Shown here in pieces: positions 48,013 through 55,017 of a stretch of 64,000 bases of DNA (positions are counted from its first letter, which is position 1; each line of letters starts with the position of its first letter). Source of the DNA: Actinomyces mediterranea (GTDB taxonomy: Bacteria > Actinomycetota > Actinomycetes > Actinomycetales > Actinomycetaceae); NCBI RefSeq assembly GCF_900155595.1, contig NZ_FTPB01000003.1, positions 568,307 through 632,306 of the forward strand, in the 5' to 3' direction. The translations under genes and the position numbers were made by a program. The notes under the pieces were generated by a model, which saw only the letters and a list, made by a program, of their open reading frames with translations, had not been told where the DNA came from and did no database searches.

Positions 48013-48291
48013 CTACGCCATCCGAATCCTCCGGCACTCAGCAACCATTTCCGCCTCATCCGCTTGCGTCGGCAAGATCTGCGAACCGTCAGCAATGACT
48101 ACACGGTGAGTGACCGTAGCACCCACCGCCAGCGCGTAGCGGCGCAAGGTAGACAGGCGAGGATCATGTTCCTGACTGTCGAATTCGGCAACGGCCGGTT
48201 GCGTCACTCCCATGATCTCCGCGATCTCACGCTGCGAGTAGTCAGCCTGATAGTCCGCCTTCGCACGTACCGGATCGCGCTCTGGTCATAT
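48013..48291 (-). pseudogene. XRE-family HTH regulator/antitoxin, broken start
   Basis: On the minus strand the frame reads DYSQREIAEIMGVTQPAVAEFDSQEHDPRLSTLRRYALAVGATV in two stretches around the helix-turn-helix, a clear XRE/HigA-type antitoxin. An in-frame TGA lies 25 codons before the first in-frame ATG (48213), and the natural ATG is one base out of register, so the 5' end looks frameshifted. A 66-residue product from 48213 would lack the first HTH helix. No toxin partner is found. Confidence 0.55.
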
Positions 48292-48571
48292 GCTCCACAG
48301 CAATGAACGGTCATCCTCAAGGATCCCAGAGCAGCTAGAACCAGAAAGACTCCAAAAAAGAGCCGACACCCCCTAGTGTCCTTTAACCCCGGGGTCCGGT
48401 CGAAGCAGACAGCCTGAACCAGCTCGGCACTCCCCCGATGTCTGCCGCGAACCTCAACTATGATCCGCCAGAAGGCGGCGTGTGAGCGATGCGCCGTGCA
48501 CCATTGCATCTTCAGTGAGCCGAACGCGAAATAGTGGGCTGATCGCCGAGGGATCGCGTAGTGGTGAAGCA

Positions 48572-48600
48572 AGTGGTCCGAACCGACGGTTCGGACCACT
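48572..48600 (-). terminator. Hairpin terminator after tRNA-Asn
   Basis: A perfect 13-bp stem AGTGGTCCGAACC/GGTTCGGACCACT with a three-base loop, seven bases past the tRNA. Confidence 0.75.
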
Positions 48601-48606
48601 GAACTG

Positions 48607-48678
48607 CTCCCGCGACTGGATTCGAACCAGTAACCGTCCGATTAACAGTCGGATGCTCTGCCGTTGAGCTACGCGGGA
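48607..48678 (-). tRNA. tRNA-Asn (GTT)
   Basis: A complete cloverleaf on the minus strand: acceptor TCCCGCG/CGCGGGA with discriminator G, D-arm GCTC...GAGC, anticodon stem TCCGA/TCGGA with loop CTGTTAA (anticodon GTT), and T-arm ACTGG-TTCGAAT-CCAGT. CCA is not encoded. tRNA genes are common integration sites, and gene remnants lie beyond its 3' end. Confidence 0.95.
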
Positions 48679-48997
48679 TTGCGACCCGTCAATTATGGAG
48701 CACACTCCCGGGCAGGGGCAAATCGCCGAACGTGGCACGCGCCTCACTTCACTTGCGGGTCCGCGCGCACGCCTGGCGAATCCCCGACCTGTCAATAGCA
48801 AGGGTCACTGCGGGAGTGCGGCTCCACCGGTCAACCCGTCGACCGGAGGCCACGACATCCTGCCCGAAAACGGAACGACAAGCCACCCGACGATACGCGT
48901 GTGCCCGGCGGGCATCACACCCACCGGGCACACGTCGAAGCATCAGAGCGCTTCTGGTCCCTACGCCGCGCGGAGCGTCAGCCCAGGGACAGCGAAA
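48679..48997. other. Region between tRNA-Asn and rplL
   Basis: About 320 bp. It holds the rplL terminator (48899-48933) and, next to the tRNA, presumably its promoter. No gene is recognised. Confidence 0.5.
48899..48933 (-). terminator. Hairpin terminator after rplL
   Basis: GTGTGCCCGG...CCGGGCACAC with an extended inner stem and an eight-base loop, 65 bp past the rplL stop. Confidence 0.7.
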
Positions 48998-49381
48998 TCA
49001 CTTGAGGGTGACCTTGCCGCCGGCCTCTTCGATTTCAGCCTTGGCCTTGTCGGCGTCTTCCTTCTTGGCGTTCTCGAAGATGGTCGAGGGGGCGCCGTCG
49101 ACGAGATCCTTGGCTTCCTTGAGGCCCAGGCCGGTCAGGTTCTTAACGACCTTGACAACGGCGATCTTCTTGTCGCCGGCAGACTCGAGGACGACCTCGA
49201 ACTCGGTCTTCTCTTCCTCAGCAGCGGCCTCGCCAGCCGGAGCGGCGGCAACGGCAACGGCGGCCGGAGCAGCAGCGGTCACGTCGAAGACCTCTTCAAA
49301 GAGCTTCACGAAGTCGGAGAGCTCGATGAGGGTCATTTCCTTGAAAGCTTCGATGAGCTCGTCATTGGAGAGCTTTGCCAT
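48998..49381 (-). CDS. rplL: 50S ribosomal protein L7/L12
   Basis: A 127-residue L7/L12, starting [20 protein letters not shown] and ending in the C-terminal domain [20 protein letters not shown]. The Ala/Val/Gly-rich hinge lies in between. I prefer the ATG at 49381, which lies nine bases after AAGGAAGG; an ATG three codons upstream abuts the ribosome site. It forms the stalk that recruits translation GTPases. Confidence 0.95.
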   Translation of the reverse strand: MAKLSNDELIEAFKEMTLIELSDFVKLFEEVFDVTAAAPAAVAVAAAPAGEAAAEEEKTEFEVVLESAGDKKIAVVKVVKNLTGLGLKEAKDLVDGAPSTIFENAKKEDADKAKAEIEEAGGKVTLK

Positions 49382-49480
49382 GGTAGGCATCCTTCCTTGT
49401 TGGCCTGCTACGAGAGCAGATATTTGGTGAGTTCCGCGCGCGTGATCCTGCGGGGGCGTCGGCGCGCAGGGCCTGTCTCG

Positions 49481-50002
49481 TCAGGCCGCTTCGCCCTGCT
49501 TCTCGCGCAGAGCATCGATGGTGCGCACCGTCTTGGACGGCAGCGCGTTGAACGCGTACGCAGCCTGAGAGATCTTGGCCTTGAGGGCGCCTGCGGCCTT
49601 GGCCAGCAGCACCTCGCGGGACTCCAGATCCGCAAGCTTCTTGACAGCCTCTGCGGACAGCGCGGAGCCATCCATTGCGCCGGACTTCAGTACGAGCTTC
49701 GGGTTTTCCTTGGCAAAATCACGCAGCGCCTTGGCGGCCTCGACGGGCTCGCCGGAGACGAAGGCAATAGCGGTCGGACCCTTGAGGTCCTCAGCCAGGA
49801 AGTCGAGTCCGACTTCCTGCGCCGCCAGCCGTGCCAGCGTGTTCTTCACCACGGCGTAGCTCGCGTTGTCGCCCAGTCCGCGACGCAGCTGCTTGAGCTG
49901 GCCGACGGTCAGGCCGCGATACTCAGTCAGCAGGACAGCGTCGGACGCGCGGAAGCGCTCCACGAGTTCGGCAACTGCCGCCACCTTGTCAGACCTCGCC
50001 AT
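49481..50002 (-). CDS. rplJ: 50S ribosomal protein L10
   Basis: A 173-residue L10 (VAELVERFRASDAVLLTEYR, GLTVGQLKQLRRGLGDNASY, VVKNTLARLAA). The C-terminal helix binds L7/L12 dimers. AAGGAGG precedes the ATG. It is preceded by a leader with an attenuator hairpin and is followed by rplL after about 100 bp. rplK-rplA are not in the window. Confidence 0.96.
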   Translation of the reverse strand: MARSDKVAAVAELVERFRASDAVLLTEYRGLTVGQLKQLRRGLGDNASYAVVKNTLARLAAQEVGLDFLAEDLKGPTAIAFVSGEPVEAAKALRDFAKENPKLVLKSGAMDGSALSAEAVKKLADLESREVLLAKAAGALKAKISQAAYAFNALPSKTVRTIDALREKQGEAA

Positions 50003-50110
50003 GGTCCTCCTTCCAGATAATTGCCGCCAGACAAATGAAAAAGCCCGACACGCAGGTTCGTGTCGGGCTCACAAGTCCGTTCCGCCGTCGGTCCCTTCCC
50101 TATCAAGGAG
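50003..50110 (-). promoter_or_regulatory. rplJ leader with attenuator hairpin
   Basis: Upstream of rplJ the transcript would form AGCCCGACACG...CGTGTCGGGCT (50042-50069), an 11-bp stem with a six-base loop followed by TTTTTCATTTG, an intrinsic terminator shape. Placed 40 bp before the ATG it fits attenuation of the L10 operon, as in the widespread L10 leader where the L10-L12 complex binds the mRNA. The exact leader limits are approximate. Confidence 0.7.
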
Positions 50111-50562
50111 ATTCCGCGTGACGGTTCACTCACCTGCGTCGGCTGCTTTCGCATTTCATCGCGGTCGCCCGCGCGCCTGACGGTCTTCGGCACCCCCAAC
50201 CTTAGCAATCGACGAGACCGCCCGCCAAGTCAGTCGGCTGTGAGGGTGGGCACGGGGATCGTGCATCGAAGGCGAGAGCCGCGTAATACCCCCTGTCCCA
50301 CACACTCGCCGCGCCTTCGTACACATCTCGCAAACGGAGAGTACGCCCTCGCCCCGACCCCCTCTCAATCGACGGGGCCTGCTCCGGGCATTACGCGGGG
50401 ATTGCCCCCGGACAAGGACTGTCGACATGCGGCACAGCCGCGTCCGACGCAGCCCACTTGCCAGCGCGGCACGACCCGGAATAGGCCAAGAATAGGCACA
50501 AGCATCAGCGGGAATGACATGTCCACCGGCGCGCCGACGCGAGGCGTTGATGTGATGTGTCG
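50111..50562. other. Region upstream of the rplJ leader
   Basis: About 450 bp of GC-rich sequence that must contain the rplJL promoter and, on the same strand, the end of the membrane-protein transcript. No gene or conserved element is recognised. Confidence 0.45.
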
Positions 50563-51108
50563 TTACTCAGATTGCTGGGTGTCTGCGCCATTGTCGCCGT
50601 TGTCCACCGGATCAACCGGCTCTTCAGGCGGAACCGGTTCAAGCTCGGACTCAGGTTGGGGCGCAGGGTCAGGCTGGGGCACGTGTGTGTCGACGGGTGC
50701 GGACTCCACGGGCGGGGCGTAGTAGCCGGCATCAGACTGGTAGTATCCGCCGTCGTTCTCGGTTTCAACCCACGGCGTGTAGGTCTCGACCTCGTCGCTC
50801 GCCTCAACCTCGACGGTCCCGGCCGACTGAACATCGGATCGGCCCGCGGACTGCGCATCGCCTGATTGTGCGTTGGACTGTTCGAACCGCACCGACTTCA
50901 CGGGCTGGGGGGTCTGCACAGCTGCAACCGCATTGTTCTCAGGCTCGGCGTGGGAGCCGGAAACGAAGTAGACCGCCGTCACCGCGAGCACCGCAGTGAC
51001 GCCGATCTCGATGATCAACGGGAAGATCATGGAACGAATACGGGAATGACGCCTCGGGATATCGGTCGTCTCAATGGACGACGCCGCGTCGTGTTGGTCG
51101 TGTGCCAT
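50563..51108 (-). CDS. Membrane-anchored proline-rich hypothetical protein
   Basis: A 181-residue protein. A charged cytosolic segment (MAHDQHDAASSIETTD) is followed by one helix (IFPLIIEIGVTAVLAVTAVY) and an outside tail rich in Pro, Glu, Gln and Asp (VPQPDPAPQPESELEPVPPE). The tail has no fold signature and looks like a disordered wall-spanning stalk. GGGAGGACGC precedes the ATG at 51108. I do not recognise the family. Confidence 0.6.
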   Translation of the reverse strand: MAHDQHDAASSIETTDIPRRHSRIRSMIFPLIIEIGVTAVLAVTAVYFVSGSHAEPENNAVAAVQTPQPVKSVRFEQSNAQSGDAQSAGRSDVQSAGTVEVEASDEVETYTPWVETENDGGYYQSDAGYYAPPVESAPVDTHVPQPDPAPQPESELEPVPPEEPVDPVDNGDNGADTQQSE

Positions 51109-51557
51109 GCGTCCTCCCGTCCGCCTCATAATTCCCTATTAACTGTATACGGACCGCCGTACCCGAACCAGAGCCTTTTCCCCACTACGGGCGGCTGATT
51201 GATCACAGTCACTGTCATTCGACCCGCTGAAACGCACACAGTTTCGGCTCGAGGCGATCTTGAGAGCGCATCGGCTCCACTATTAATGCAGGTCAGAGAG
51301 TGGCGTTGCGACAGATAGAGCTAACGGATCAGGAAACTGTGTGCGTTTTCGCGGGCGGACACCCCGCGCCTTGTATCACCCGCAGTCTATTCCAGGGTTC
51401 CCGACCGATTCCCGTCGTATTCCCCGTGATTTCGGCAGGAAACCTAGAGCAGACGCGTCCCCGACGAACCACACCACGTGCCACCTACCATTTGCAGGTC
51501 GGGGCACTGCGTGTGACAACACTGCATACGAGCGCCAATCCTGTCACACGTTACCGT
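51109..51557. other. Intergenic region with repeat unit
   Basis: About 450 bp holding the second MITE-like unit (51223-51355) and an inverted repeat CGTGTGACA/TGTCACACG (51510-51550) separated by 23 bases. No gene is recognised. Confidence 0.5.
51223..51355. repeat. MITE-like repeat unit, copy 2
   Basis: A 133-bp unit with 23-bp terminal inverted repeats: left CCCGCTGAAACGCACACAG then TTTC, right the reverse complement of CCCGCGAAAACGCACACAG then TTTC. Only two mismatches separate the ends. It is non-coding and 115 bp upstream of the proline-rich protein gene. The ends match copy 1 and the solo site. Confidence 0.65.
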
Positions 51558-51719
51558 TTATAGACCTCTTATAGACCTCGTGCGATGGATGACTCGAACG
51601 ACGGTGACGACCAGAGCAGCATCGATCATGTCGTGAATGACGCGATAGTCGCCACCCTTGATCCGCCACGCAGCCTGCTCACCGACGAGTTTCTTCGCAC
51701 CGTGCGGGCGCGGCTCCTC
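51558..51719 (-). pseudogene. RelE-family toxin, C-terminal remnant
   Basis: The last 53 codons of this frame read RPHGAKKLVGEQAAWRI then GGDYRVIHDMIDAALVVTVV, matching the C-terminal half of RelE/ParE-type mRNA interferases (consensus GAKKL.G....WRIR.GDYRVIY.I). The upstream part of the frame is unrelated Gly/Ala-rich sequence, so the N-terminal half is lost. No antitoxin lies next to it. Confidence 0.55.
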
Positions 51720-51912
51720 CCCCGCCGCCGTGTCCTCACCAGTCGTGTCCCCGCCACCGACGGCCGAAGCTCCGACCGGCACGGCCTCACCCTGCACATA
51801 CATTGTCGTCACCTCACCGTTCTCCCCGATCGCCGCCCGGTCATACCCCTTGAGCAGGAACAGGCGCGCCCGTGCTGCGGCGGTGAAGTACCCCCCACGG
51901 GGCGCGGAGGAT

Positions 51913-52080
51913 CTACTTGCCGTCAATATCGGCGAGCAGTTCACGCAGCAGGCTCACATGTTCTTCCCACACCTTGCCGACAGCGGCGAGCATTGGATTC
52001 TGGTCGATGAAGATGAAATGCCACCCGAGGCCGTAGAGCACCGTCTGCTGCGCCCACGCCGCCGATTTCGCTGCGCGCAG
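51913..52080 (-). pseudogene. Gene fragment of uncertain family
   Basis: The minus strand carries an open stretch ending AQQTVLYGLGWHFIFIDQNP then MLAAVGKVWEEHVSLLREL before a TAG. Codon use looks coding, but there is no start. The pattern recalls the ligand-binding C-terminus of TetR regulators; that is a guess. It directly follows the glycosyltransferase stop. Confidence 0.3.
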
Positions 52081-52105
52081 GTTACGGCATGTAGCGTGTG
52101 CCGAA

Positions 52106-52813
52106 CTAATCGACGTACCCGTCCGGCTTCGTCCACGCGGTTTGTACGGCGGAGTCGCCCGCTTCTCGCTTCTCGAAGTAGTACACGGCGTCGGACGCGA
52201 CGACCGTTCGCGTGTCGGCGGCCCGCAGCCGTCCGATCAGCGTGGCGCCGTCGAAGATCGGGGCGTCACGGTCCTCGGGGAAAAGCTCCGGCCCGAGCGC
52301 CTCCAGGGCGGAGCGGTGGATGAGACAGCACTTCGTTGCAAGGTGGATGCCCTGCGGCTGGGCGGCCGCATCAATGGTGCGCGCCCCGGCCTCGAATCGG
52401 AAGTCGAGCGGATGAGGCGAGTCGACCGCTCCCCGGCGGATCCGCATTCGCGCGACGAGGAGCGGGCTGCGCAGATCGCGGGCGCCCATGAGTTCCTCGA
52501 CGTAGGAGGGGCCGAGGGTGTCGTCAGGGTCGGGGAATCCGATCCATTCCCCTGTGGCGCTGGCGAACCCGCGGTTGCGGGCGGCGGCCTGTCCAGCGTT
52601 GTCCTGTTCGACGATCCTCACGCTCATATCGGCCCCGGCCGACCACTGCGCGCACAGCGTGGGCGAGTCGTCGACGACGCCGTCAAGGACGAGGACGATC
52701 TCGATCCGCTCGTGCGGATACGTCTGCGCGTCGAGCGAAGCGAAGAACTGGGGCAAGCAGTCGGCAACGCCGTAGACGGCGACGACGAGGCTGACCCTCG
52801 GCGTTCCAATCAT
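52106..52813 (-). CDS. Family 2 glycosyltransferase (short)
   Basis: A 235-residue GT-A enzyme. VSLVVAVYGVADCLPQFFAS and EIVLVLDGVVDDSPTLC form the nucleotide fold; FPDPDDTLG carries the DxD metal site. The end (YYFEKREAGDSAVQTAWTKP) is homologous to residues in the middle of the 938-residue protein at 57549-60365 (YFYRKRADSSSAVQTGW), but here the protein stops, lacking the TagF part. It follows the TagF-like gene after nine bases and is the last gene of the operon. Confidence 0.82.
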   Translation of the reverse strand: MIGTPRVSLVVAVYGVADCLPQFFASLDAQTYPHERIEIVLVLDGVVDDSPTLCAQWSAGADMSVRIVEQDNAGQAAARNRGFASATGEWIGFPDPDDTLGPSYVEELMGARDLRSPLLVARMRIRRGAVDSPHPLDFRFEAGARTIDAAAQPQGIHLATKCCLIHRSALEALGPELFPEDRDAPIFDGATLIGRLRAADTRTVVASDAVYYFEKREAGDSAVQTAWTKPDGYVD

Positions 52814-52822
52814 GCGAGGCGC

Positions 52823-54904
52823 TCACGGCGAGGGTCCGAGTCCCGCGGCGAGTAGGCGCTCCACGATTCTGCGTCGCGCCTGGTCATCGGGGATGGTGAC
52901 GGCGGATGAGATGCGCAGGATTCCGCGCTCGGCCTCGTCGACGAAGTCGATGACCGCGCGTGCGCTGCGCGCTTCGAGTGCGCCGACGTTGACATGCATC
53001 TGCCGGTAGTGGTCGGTGTCGGGCGATTGGGTGGGATCCCAGACGATGCCCACCCCGCCGAGCAGCATCGCGTCGTCGAGGATGGAGGACCTGTCGGAGA
53101 CGGTGGCGATCGCCCGCGAAAGCTGCTCGGGCACGTCGCGCCCGGTTGTCGTGTCGAGGTCGAGGCCGTCAACCCATGCCGGGGCGAGCAGCGCGATCTT
53201 AGGGTGGATGAAGAGGGTGACTCGTTTGCCCGCCTCGTGTAGTCGGCGCGCGAGCGCGATCCACGGGGCGTAGACGGCATTAAGACCCGTGTAGTCTCCG
53301 GAGTGTTCTTCGAGGCCGTGTACGAGGGAGACTCTCCATGTGGGAGCGAGGACAATGCGGTCCCGGTCCCTGCCGAGCATCGGGTGCAGCAGGTCATGGC
53401 GGGGGAAACCGGTGAGCCACACTTCCGGTTCGGTGAGCGTGTAGGACGTGTGGTCGTCAACGAGGGCGTGGTATTCGACGGGGGTCGCGGCGATCATGAC
53501 GTCAATCCGTTTGCCGTTCATCCATCGCCACATGTCGCGCATGGTGACGCCGTGTTGCAAGAAGACGACTCGTTGGTCGCGCCGCGTTCGCTTCCCGGTC
53601 AGGCGCAGGTGGGCTGCGGGGTCGCCGATGTCTGCGAGGAGCAGGGCGTCGGCCTGCGTCCACGCCTGGTCGAATTCGTCAGCGTGGATGTCGACGAGGG
53701 CGAAGCCGTCGGCTTGCAGGCGCTCCCAGTCCTCGCTGGTGCGTTCGAGGGCGAAGATGTGGCGTACTCCGGGCACGTGGTGTGAGGCGTAGCGGTAGAG
53801 GGGCTCGGCGTTGTCGCCTGCGGAGTTGTGCCGGTCCATGTACAGCCAGACTGGTTGTCGGGTCTGCTGGGCGGTAGCATCCGTGTCACTCGCTACTTTC
53901 GGCTCGTTGTTGATGAGTCGCTTCATCCATGCGGACGCGTAGGCGTTGATGGCTTTTCGACTGCGCCACGACACCGCTTTGACGAGGCGAGCAGCGAAGG
54001 AGGGCGGGTTGATGACGGGTGGTCGGCGTCGACGGTGGACTCCGGTGGTCAGAGTCGTTCCGTCCCGCACGAGCTCCACAGTTCCCCTGGGCAGCCAGGC
54101 GATCCTCTCGTGGACGAAAACGTCGTCGAAGAACTGATGGTCAATCGTTTTGACGTGTGCGACTTGGACCGGTTCGCCGTCGACACGCCAGTGATCGTCC
54201 GGTGAGGTTCCTGCGGGGTGGAAGACGCTGACACGACGGACGGGCAGTGTGGGTGTGTCCGCCATGAGGGTCGGGGCGGGCATGGTTCCATCGGCAACAG
54301 CGAGCAGAGCCGCAAGGCGATTGGGCGCAACGGATGTCACCTGGTAGTCCTCGATGATCGAGGGCGGGATCCGGGTGAGAATCTCACGCAACCTGTGCGC
54401 TACCCATGCGCGTTGATTGCTGCTGAGATGCGCCGCCCCGTAGTCGTGTCCCCGGTCTGCTTCGGTGACCTCGAGTAGCCGGTAGATGATGAGGCGTCCG
54501 ATCCACGGGTTGGCTGTGATATCGAGGGCGAGCAGGCGGGGGATCTCGTAGTTGAGGACCTGCCGGTAGATGTCGATGCGGCTCCACCGTGCAACGCGCG
54601 CATCATTGTCGACTCGTTGGACGATGGGCGTTCCGCCGAGCTTGACCCGTGATCCGTGTCGGCAGATTGTCTCCGCGGTCCACACGACGCCGTCGCAGTC
54701 TTCGGGCGCACGGGAAGCGTACGAGTCCGGTTCTCCCTCGACGGTCACTCCGTCGGCGCCACAGACGAGTGCCCACGCCTCAACGTTGAGGTCGATCACC
54801 CGCGTGTGTTGCACACTCCGCGTCAACAACGGATGATCGTCATGGATCCCCCCGTCGTGCTCCCGCAGGATCGGGGCGACTGCGACTGAACCAGTGGGAG
54901 CCAT
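52823..54904 (-). CDS. TagF-like CDP-glycerol glycerophosphotransferase family protein
   Basis: A 693-residue protein. The C-terminal half is a TagF/TagB-type polyol-phosphate transferase domain: VWLYMDRHNSAGDNAEPLYR, VVFLQHGVTMRDMWRWMNG, and VWLTGFPRHDLL. The N-terminal 330 residues are not recognised. It would transfer glycerol- or ribitol-phosphate units onto a cell-surface glycopolymer at the membrane. The ATG at 54904 follows GGAG by five bases; an upstream codon at 54961 is possible but lies inside a short coupled frame. Confidence 0.8.
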   Translation of the reverse strand: MAPTGSVAVAPILREHDGGIHDDHPLLTRSVQHTRVIDLNVEAWALVCGADGVTVEGEPDSYASRAPEDCDGVVWTAETICRHGSRVKLGGTPIVQRVDNDARVARWSRIDIYRQVLNYEIPRLLALDITANPWIGRLIIYRLLEVTEADRGHDYGAAHLSSNQRAWVAHRLREILTRIPPSIIEDYQVTSVAPNRLAALLAVADGTMPAPTLMADTPTLPVRRVSVFHPAGTSPDDHWRVDGEPVQVAHVKTIDHQFFDDVFVHERIAWLPRGTVELVRDGTTLTTGVHRRRRPPVINPPSFAARLVKAVSWRSRKAINAYASAWMKRLINNEPKVASDTDATAQQTRQPVWLYMDRHNSAGDNAEPLYRYASHHVPGVRHIFALERTSEDWERLQADGFALVDIHADEFDQAWTQADALLLADIGDPAAHLRLTGKRTRRDQRVVFLQHGVTMRDMWRWMNGKRIDVMIAATPVEYHALVDDHTSYTLTEPEVWLTGFPRHDLLHPMLGRDRDRIVLAPTWRVSLVHGLEEHSGDYTGLNAVYAPWIALARRLHEAGKRVTLFIHPKIALLAPAWVDGLDLDTTTGRDVPEQLSRAIATVSDRSSILDDAMLLGGVGIVWDPTQSPDTDHYRQMHVNVGALEARSARAVIDFVDEAERGILRISSAVTIPDDQARRRIVERLLAAGLGPSP

Positions 54905-54906
54905 TC

Positions 54907-55017
54907 CTACTCCATGCTTCTGTTCATATGCCTCACCGGTTCCTTCAGCCGTTCGTAACATGTTAGGTTGCCGTTCTCGCCAGGCGCCTCCTCAACCAAC
55001 GCGAGCAGGCTCTTCAT
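54907..55017 (-). CDS. Possible 36-residue coupled ORF
   Basis: A short frame (MKSLLALVEEAPGENGNL...RSME) whose ATG overlaps the stop of the Asp2-acyltransferase gene as ATGA and whose TAG is two bases before the ATG of the TagF-like gene. It may only serve to carry ribosomes across the gap, or be a real small protein. There is no family match. Confidence 0.3.
   Translation of the reverse strand: MKSLLALVEEAPGENGNLTCYERLKEPVRHMNRSME

Larger units (their letters stand above)
47670..48606. other. Region between sortase and tRNA-Asn
   Basis: Over 900 bp with no intact gene. It contains the broken XRE gene (48013-48291) and the tRNA terminator (48572-48600). Reading frames at 47707-48009 and 48204-48599 show no homology, ribosome site or codon signature, so they are left out. 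Confidence 0.5.

Noticed and set aside
48204..48599. 131-codon minus-strand frame upstream of the XRE remnant
   Set aside because: It covers the tRNA terminator and has no recognisable protein features.
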